Below are positions 54,996-62,000 of a stretch of DNA of 62,000 nucleotides, piece by piece. Position numbers and translations under genes: made by a program. Positions within the stretch are counted from its first letter, which is position 1. Every line of letters starts with the position of its first letter. The stretch lies in NCBI RefSeq assembly GCF_001039355.2, contig NW_019775522.1, positions 168,498-230,497 of the forward strand, given 5' to 3'. The DNA is from Lingula anatina (taxonomy: Eukaryota; Brachiopoda; Lingulata; Lingulida; Lingulidae). The notes under the pieces are model-generated. The model was not told the DNA's origin. It saw only the letters and a program-made list of their open reading frames with translations, and ran no database searches.

Positions 54996-56747
54996 TCATA
55001 TTTTATCTATATAACTAAACGTGAATACTGCACATTCGTTTGTTCCAACAACAAGTTCCCCATTTCTGTTGACGGCGACGCGCATGGGACGGACTATGTT
55101 GTCATGTTTCCTTGTCAGGACGTTACGTATATATTTGCCATCTGAACCAAGGACAAGCACCTTGTGATTACAGCAGTCCGCTATGAATATGTGTCTAAAC
55201 TTATCTACGCAGACTCCGAATGGCTGACTCAGTCGTCCCTCTTCACTAACACTCTGACCTCTTGCTCCGTATTGGAATAGGACGTCACCACCGGGTGTCA
55301 CTGCATACACACAGTGGGCGCTGTTTTCCAAGACTATGACTGCCTTGATGCCGTGGTGGTATTCACACTGAAGTGCAATACAAGTGCACATTGGGATAGC
55401 GATTTTGTTAACAAGATTAAATGATTCCGTATCATACACACAAATGCACTTTGTGCCGCTATCACACACAAATACCTTTCCCTCTGTTCGATCCACTGTG
55501 ACACCCCAGGGTCGCGACATATCACCCTCACCAAAACATTGGATAACCTGACCTGAGGTAGAATACAGTCTACAACATTTATCCCGGCATGAGGCCACGA
55601 ACATATCGTTACTTGTTGCAGTGATACAATACGCTTCGCCCTCTATTCTGATCACACGAGTGAGTTGACCTGTGTTGGAGTGTACAGCCACGAAAACACC
55701 ATTTTCCCGTAGAATTAAAATGCACTCGTCATCTGTGCAAGTAATATCCCAAGGCTTATACATAATCGGAAAACAGAGAGTTTCTTTAGGCGTGTCTAGC
55801 CATGTGGGTTTCTGAAATATTTGCAGTTTGGTACGGCGTGCTGACTTTGGTTTCAAACTTCCAAAACATGCATCCAAGGGACCCCAGTGTATTTTGGCCG
55901 TAATGGACCCCGTTTTGACGGACAACGGTCCTGGTTCAGGAAGTTCAGGACACTCTACTGTATGTTCCGTTTTGGCTGGACCCGGTGTTAATGATGATGT
56001 TAATGCCTTGGTATCAAATGAAGGTTCCGTTGCCTGTAGCTCCAACATTTTAGCTTCGAGGTTTTTAGCATGGGTCAACACGTCGATGTCAGAACCGGTG
56101 TCTATAAGCTGCAGAGCAAAATGACGAATGCTTTCAAAACAAATCTTCTTCCTTTCTTGCTTGTCCTTTTCAACTTCCAAGGTTTTCATCTGGGCGGAGG
56201 TAAATGCCTTAACTTCTGCCGATATATTGTTGCTTTCGTTATCTACAAGTCGCTGCAGTTTGCTAAAATCGGACAGAACCTTTGCTTCGTATGCTTCCAA
56301 ATGCTGTTTGACATCTGCTAAGTAATCGTCCGTCTGTGCACGTACGTCTTGCTCTACTTGTTGGTAGTATGCAGCCAAATCTTCCATAAGTGTCTTTCGG
56401 TTTTCTTCAATCTCCATGGTGATACTAAGTCTTTGTGAATCCACTTGGCGGAGAATACGTGTCTGATTTTCTGTCAGTTTCTCTTGAGTTCGAACGAAGA
56501 ACTCTTCCGCCTTTTCAAAACGAGACAATTTTTCATGTGGAAGACATTTGAGGTGCTCTTGTATTTGATCCCGCTGCACTTTCACTACATCACTTAATTT
56601 TTTAAAATCGTGTTTGCTGTGGAATTCTGCAACGCATTCCTCACATATGACAGAGCCATCGTTTTCACAATAGAACGCCAGAGGTTCGCTGGGATGCTTT
56701 TTGCAGTGCTTATCTGTAACTAATTCTTGGCTTGATTGTTCCTGCAT
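54996..56747 (-). CDS. TRIM-like B-box 2/coiled-coil/NHL protein without RING
   Basis: 583 residues from MQEQSSQELV. B-box 2 is complete (C15, H18, C27, D30, C35, C38, H43, H46). A long heptad-rich coiled coil runs from about 55 to 215 (FFVRTQEKLTENQTRILRQV, YYQQVEQDVRAQTDDYLADV). A linker rich in Pro and Thr leads to NHL repeats at about 330-580 (RPWGVTVDRTEGKVFVCDSG, QPFGVCVDKFRHIFIADC). RING and B-box 1 relatives lie just upstream but out of frame with stops (56790-57150), so the Met used is the first of the surviving frame. It may be translated as a RING-less protein, which could act as a dominant partner of intact TRIMs, or may be a 5'-decayed pseudogene. The long frame without stops favours recent decay or continued function. 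Confidence 0.75.
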   Translation of the reverse strand: MQEQSSQELVTDKHCKKHPSEPLAFYCENDGSVICEECVAEFHSKHDFKKLSDVVKVQRDQIQEHLKCLPHEKLSRFEKAEEFFVRTQEKLTENQTRILRQVDSQRLSITMEIEENRKTLMEDLAAYYQQVEQDVRAQTDDYLADVKQHLEAYEAKVLSDFSKLQRLVDNESNNISAEVKAFTSAQMKTLEVEKDKQERKKICFESIRHFALQLIDTGSDIDVLTHAKNLEAKMLELQATEPSFDTKALTSSLTPGPAKTEHTVECPELPEPGPLSVKTGSITAKIHWGPLDACFGSLKPKSARRTKLQIFQKPTWLDTPKETLCFPIMYKPWDITCTDDECILILRENGVFVAVHSNTGQLTRVIRIEGEAYCITATSNDMFVASCRDKCCRLYSTSGQVIQCFGEGDMSRPWGVTVDRTEGKVFVCDSGTKCICVYDTESFNLVNKIAIPMCTCIALQCEYHHGIKAVIVLENSAHCVYAVTPGGDVLFQYGARGQSVSEEGRLSQPFGVCVDKFRHIFIADCCNHKVLVLGSDGKYIRNVLTRKHDNIVRPMRVAVNRNGELVVGTNECAVFTFSYIDKI

Positions 56748-56759
56748 ATTGGATGGGTC

Positions 56760-57145
56760 GACAGGTCGAGTTGGTGATGTCCATTTAATGCTGGTATATT
56801 TTCATGGGTGACACGGCATGTAACACACAGGAAGTTGCTCTTGGGACATCCTTGGCACAATAAGGTGGCTTTTTGGAGAACACAGTATTCACAGTAGTCA
56901 CTCCTTAGGCGCTCTACTGCAAGTCTATTGCTTTACCTAAGAAGAAGTTTTTCACGAGAGTTTCTAACCAACCTGGTGGTACGGGGACCTCGTGGCGACA
57001 GACTGGACAGGAGATCTTGTGCTGGACACCATTTTTGACTGCATGATCAGCTATACATGCCAGGCAGAAGGAGTGGTAGCAGGGGAGCATGCACTCTCAC
57101 GTCTTTATATCCTTCAAAGCATAAACGACATGTTAAAAAGTTCTT
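56760..57145 (-). pseudogene. Decayed RING and B-box 1 of the second TRIM gene
   Basis: On the minus strand, NFLTCRLCFEGYKD is followed by a 4-base insertion (GTGCATGCTCCCC against GTGCTCCCC in the neighbour) that shifts the RING frame. ISCPVCRHEVPVPPG, TLVKNFFL and a TAG stop come next. B-box 1 (CEYCVLQKATLLCQGC, LCVTCRVTH, ALNGHH) is still readable in another frame. A deletion after ALNGHH moves the frame again before MQEQ. Zinc-binding residues remain visible, so decay is recent. Confidence 0.8.
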
Positions 57146-57149
57146 TGAA

Positions 57150-60113
57150 GTTATTGCCGTTACTATATATACTTCTAAGAAACTCCGACCGTTTCACTCT
57201 GCTACCAAAGCCTTGACGCATGCTTATTTATCGTTTGATCGGTTATCGCAAGTTCTTTAAAAATTGAACCTGATCGGCGCATTACAATCAGGTCTTGTTG
57301 TCAGTAACCAAGACGTTATCGAAGTCTCAGCTGCAGCAGCTGTGTAATCTACTTTATCAGCCATTAATACGCTGTAAGACTTGACATATACTGTATGGGG
57401 ACATTCAGGGTATACTGATATGTGTGTCCTCATAAAAGCGGTTGTTGTTAAAGAATTAATGAACCACGGTTTTTTTTACCGTATGTGAACAATGAGGAGC
57501 ATTTAAGAAATAATAAAAAAAGTCTTTACCCCGGAAGAAATATATTTGATATACGAATATATTTTGGGTATAGAACTACGATTTGCCCTGCTGTTCAACC
57601 AGTCCATACATGTATGGGCAGGCTTCAGTGAAGTCTGAAAACCCCACGCCGCTGTACCATTCCCTTAAAAGAATACTGATATAAACTATATATAGTCAAG
57701 ACATTTCCGAATATGTCTAAGTACAAACCAGCAGAGACCCTACGAATCCTGTATATCTCTTATTTACAGTTATTCTTAGCATGACGAAAGTAACAATAAC
57801 ACTCATTTCGTCCTATGCATAGAATTTAGATGCATCTCACAGTTCTTATAATGGGCTTTTAGAATCAACAATTATTATTTGTCATTTTTACTCTTTATTA
57901 CACTATTATCACTGAGTCCAAGTCCAAGGACAGGTCGAGCAATGGTTCTGGGGTATTGGCAAGTTGCCCCTTTCCCCAAGGAAAATTCATTTTGGCGGGT
58001 AAACCCTGTTTAGTTAGCATCAACCAATATCTCCCAGCCTTGAGAAATTCTTCCAAATGACAATGATTAATAACTCTAAAATTTATGTAAAAAATAAATA
58101 AATAATTTAAAAATGACGCTAATTAATAACTAAAATTTACGCAAATATGCGAAAAATCTTTGTAGTGTCTTTTTCGGATTAATCAGGGCTACTCAGAAAA
58201 GCTTATCTTCAGTCTTTTCAATTCATTGTTTTTTAAAGGAAAGGTGATAATGCGTTTGCGACGTGACGTGATTACCATCCTAACGACTATTTTGTAACCA
58301 TGTTTTTTATCAATACACTATGTTCACATCATCAAGTTGGAAAACAACTAAAATCTGATATTCGTTGCTCACGACACGTTGGCTGTAGTATTGTTTTTAT
58401 TTTGACAATTAAAGACAAAAAAAAAAAAAATCTGAGAGAAAGCTAAGTTGGGACACTCTGAAATGTGGAATCAGAATTTTGCCAAATGGGGTAATGGGTA
58501 AGAAATATACCATTTTATGTTTTACCGTGAATGGCACAATGATAAGAAATCACTTTTTATAGCGCTTTTGTTGGTTTTGCTTTTCTTATTGGCGATGGTG
58601 GGATTTTAGTTGATAAAACTAAGATTGGTACCAAACACACGTACACGTGCTGGTTTTTGTTGGGACTTTAAAGAAATGATTGCACTGAAGTGTCCTTCCT
58701 GAATATTTCATGCCGTTATCCGCCCGTAGGAAAGGCAGAGAGTTAAGCCACAATCAATTCTCCACTATGCCATGGAAGATGATTTTAATTTTTCACAATC
58801 GGGTATATATCCTGTGCAAAAGATATAAATCTGATTTCTTTTGCCGTTGTTTGTTTTTCCTTTGATTCTGTTTTATATCTGCATGCTTCGTAAAATTCGA
58901 GAAACACTTCTTTAAAAGCAAGGGCATTGTTATTGGAAAGCAACTGTTCCTTAAACACGCGTGCATAGGCCTACATGTATGTCAGAAATATGCACACACT
59001 GGACTATAGAAGTGTCACCCCTACTGAACCAATACTTTGGGGGAGATAAATGACTGTGAAATGATATGCTCCTGGTATCATTTAATTAACATCAAATTTC
59101 ATAAAAGAAACGGTTCTGACTGAACCATTCAACTGTATTGATATTCTGACATTGCTTATACTCCGCCTCTTCAGGTTAATAACTTTGATTACTCTGATTC
59201 AGGGGGTGACACTTCAGTCCAGTGTGTGTAATTATGTACAAATCAGCACCGTGTGCAAAAGAGGTGATACAGTGCCATGTAAACACAAAAGAAAACATCA
59301 CACGACAACGCACATTGGCACTCGTGTTGAACATTAATGTTGCCTCGGCACTGAGTAAAGTATAGGCTGTTAATATCTAAGATTTTCCACCAAGTGCCAA
59401 CGCAAATTAAAATCAATATTTAGCAGAGGTGCCAATTATCCCCGAGTTTTGTCTCCTCTTCTCACTTCGAGATTCTGTTTTTCTTCGTGTGCGTGTGGGT
59501 TGGTGAGTGTGTGTGTGTTTAAGAACAACTGCTACCAAAAATCAATGCTCCGGCTTTCAAAGAGAATGTTTTTAGTATTTATAGAACGGACTGCAAGGAA
59601 TAGGAAGCAAAGTAAAAAACGAAATAAAGATGAGTGAAAATAAATGCATTATCTGTTGCCCGCCCTTACTTCGCAGGTTATATTAAAAGTTAACGTCTCA
59701 AGGCGACCCTTTGCTCTACTGACTCGGTTCAAGCTGATTAAAAAGTGAATTGTGGTAGAAAAACCAGATGTTGTATAACGATTTTTGTAAGTATGGAGAA
59801 AGACGTGAAACATTTATTAACGACACTTTCAAAAAAACAATACAAACTTTTTCTTTAATTCAATTGCCAACAACAATAAATAATGCATTATTTCCTGACA
59901 TTTCTGAAATTATTTGCAAGCTCGAAGCAAAGATGTGACATGTGAAAAAAAACCTTGACATTGGGGCTCTCTTTTGTTCTAAATCTATTCTTAAAGAAAT
60001 GCACGCCCTACAGTTAAAATAATGAATTTGTATCTGGACTTAAGCATTTGTACATTGTACAAATGACGCATTCGACAGACCTGTGTAGTGACGAAAATCG
60101 TTGACAATCCGTG
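57150..60113. other. Intergenic, no gene recognised
   Basis: AT-rich with poly-A and short T tracts (58420-58432, 57470). Open frames here are short, unrelated to known domains and without supporting splice signals. Confidence 0.5.
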
Positions 60114-60461
60114 ATGTGGATTTTCAATTTATTCCTATGGTCCACGGCGTTAGAATTTTGTTTGAAATATGGTGTCACGGCAGCTACTGTTAATTTATGT
60201 GGCGGCCTCTCTCGTGAGATTAAATGTGCCCATTTTCAGCAAGTTTTCGCCAATTATACCGCAACCTTCATATTGGACACGGTTGAAGCGAACACCAAGT
60301 TGGAATGTACCAGGAAATGTGAAGAAACAGACAGGTGCGCTGCAGTTGTATTCAAGAAGCATGATCACACATGCGATATGCTACCTGAACCACAAAACGT
60401 CTCGCAGTTTTCTTCTAGTTCCCCGACTGGGATATGGTTGACCAATGTCAGAGACATCTCC
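60114..60461 (+). CDS. PAN/apple-like secreted protein, exon 1
   Basis: 116 codons from the first ATG (a GTG just before it opens the frame), ending in phase 0 at GACATCTCC|GTAAGT. An N-terminal hydrophobic stretch (MWIFNLFLWSTALEF) looks like a signal peptide. The cysteine pattern in the body (NLCGG, KCAHFQQV, LECTRKCEETDRCAAVVF, HTCDML) is that of a PAN/apple domain, used for carbohydrate or protein binding outside the cell. A strong acceptor at 60701 continues the frame. I cannot say what it binds. It is unrelated to the VWD array. Confidence 0.7.
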
Positions 60462-60701
60462 GTAAGTATTTTCCCCTTTTTATGTTATCCTAAAAACTAT
60501 ATAAATCAGACGCACATCAGAGGATCCGGCGGGTAGGTGCCGGCCTATAGCCCTCAACTTCCAGTCCCGCACTTCCCGCCTCCTAAATAAGTAAAGACCA
60601 ACAAAGCAGAGCAATGAAAAAAAAAAAAGAAAAAAAAACATCATACGTAAAATGACAAGTAATTCCGAATTATCTTCTCATTGTGTATTGTCTTCTCCTA
60701 G

Positions 60702-60770
60702 TGTCAACGTCCCTCTGTCAAAGTGCAATGCACCACCAGTGCACCGCGTGGTGACATTTCTTTTAAATAA
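60702..60770 (+). CDS. PAN/apple-like protein, probable last exon
   Basis: The acceptor TGTCTTCTCCTAG opens in phase 0, giving CQRPSVKVQCTTSAPRGDIS, then FK and TAA. The two cysteines could complete the apple-domain disulfides. The joined product would be 138 residues. An AATAAA lies downstream near 61217. Inferred from splice signals alone; another acceptor further on is possible. Confidence 0.5.
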   Translation, partial: CQRPSVKVQCTTSAPRGDISFK

Positions 60771-62000
60771 GCAGGACCAAAGGAATATAATTTATTACCA
60801 CTGGAAATCCGATCAATTGAGTCTACCAAATATTAAAAAAGATAATTGAAGACATGCCTATTCAGGATTTATTTTGGATGAATCGACTTTAAAATTGTTT
60901 TACAAATTTTATAGAAATTTCATTGTTGCACTGTAAGAAATAAGGCTGCTCTACCTATAATCTTTTTTGTGTGCAAATAAGGCTGTTATTTATCTAGAAT
61001 TGATTATATTTTCTTAAAAAAAACATATTTTAGTTATGTACTGTAAGTGCTTTTAGGCGAGAATCTTATGTTTTATCTCGAATACTTTTAATTATTTTTT
61101 GTCTTTAAGCTCCGTAATATTTCATTTATCTATTCCTAATAGTTGATTTCTTAAGTAATTGTTTTATGTATATGTAAAGTCTTCTGAACATGTTATAATG
61201 GATTTTAGACTCATAATAAATATATATTATTTATTATTTATTTACTATTAACTCAGCTCACACACTAGTCTCAGTTGCTTATTTGCAAGTATAGAAAATA
61301 GTACAGATGATGTGTATCCAGCGATGGATATGTTCTAAAATAGTTTCCAAAAGAAGGATCTCGATGGTCTATAAGGAGATGTGAGAAAAACATTTCCTCC
61401 AGCAACCAGGTGGCAATCATTTAGTGGGGCGTTCTTTTGTTCCGTTTGCACATTTGCAAATGCAAATGATATTGCGATTTATCCGTTGTTTATTACCTAA
61501 CGAGTATCGTAATGTTTTTTTTTCTTATTTTCATATAAACACCTTCCTTTTGTCCCTTTATTCTTTGGCTAAATGCTTCTTTCAATGTTCTCTGTAATTA
61601 CACGAGCAAAATATTAACCGGCATGATCAACGAGTTGAGTAATTTATAGAAGATAGAACAGATTATATTAAGGAGAACCGTTTAAAGCGCACCAGGTCCA
61701 TATGGCCTGGTAAACTACCATCACCATTACTTAAATATGTTAAGCAGTCCAAAGATCGCAGTTATGTCGGAATTTTACCATTTTTCCCCTAGGAACGCAT
61801 TTTTAGTTTTATCAAATAAAAGAAAAGTGTTATTTTATATTGTCCCATTTTTTCACTTTCCAATACTTGACTTATTCATATTCTCGCTAGCGTCCGCCAT
61901 CTTACCAAAGTCGAATTGCAACAATGTCCATTCGGATTTAATTTCAAATTTAGAAGGATTCGTAATTTCACAAAAAATTAGATACGTGTATGTACATCAT
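60771..62000. other. Right edge, no gene recognised
   Basis: AT-rich, with poly-A signal-like motifs (AATAAA near 61217) that may end the PAN gene. No exon, RNA gene or repeat of the array is recognised. Confidence 0.5.

Overview
The window is nuclear DNA of an invertebrate animal. It is AT-rich, its genes have introns with GT-AG boundaries, and it is crowded with microsatellites, DNA transposons, MITEs and LINE fragments. It also holds an intronless RING/B-box/NHL (TRIM-type) gene pair. The gene families and repeats suggest a marine lophotrochozoan or a similar animal, but I cannot name the species from sequence alone.

Positions 1-51,400 are an irregular tandem array of a small secreted-protein gene. 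Each complete unit has a TATA promoter, a signal-peptide exon, a 272-base exon with the N-terminal half of a von Willebrand factor type D (VWD) domain, and a last coding exon with the C-terminal half. A donor just after the stop codon leads to a downstream exon that still contains a recognisable piece of a C8 domain. Unit 2 (exons 14158-14338, 17675-17946, 21346-21687) and unit 3 (31625-31811, 33130-33401, 34410-34754) read through as proteins of 264 and 267 residues. Unit 1 (352-2942) keeps a truncated exon 2 and an intact exon 3. Unit 4 (37742-38400) is a displaced 3' fragment. Unit 5 (48598-48778) is a promoter and signal exon with no VWD exons after it. An inverted exon-3 tail lies at 50593-50626. 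The flanks are duplicated too, so units can be compared and several insertions are dated by empty sites in sister units.

Mobile DNA accounts for much of the rest. The clearest items are a 2.5-kb non-autonomous LTR retrotransposon (24860-27386) with 398-base LTRs, a 4-base target duplication and one acidic ORF; a decayed Tc1/mariner element (5864-7152) with a nested palindromic element; a 1.1-kb element with GC-rich inverted ends and TA duplication (42439-43536); several MITEs; a split LINE on the minus strand (48830-51425); and two families of degenerate satellite.

From 52 kb the sequence changes. Two TRIM-NHL genes lie in tandem on the minus strand. The first keeps RING and B-box 1 but has lost most of B-box 2 and the whole coiled coil. 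The second keeps B-box 2, coiled coil and NHL, but its RING region is broken by frameshifts and a stop. At 60.1-60.8 kb is a two-exon secreted PAN/apple-like protein. The remainder, 57.2-60.1 and 60.8-62 kb, shows no gene I can support.
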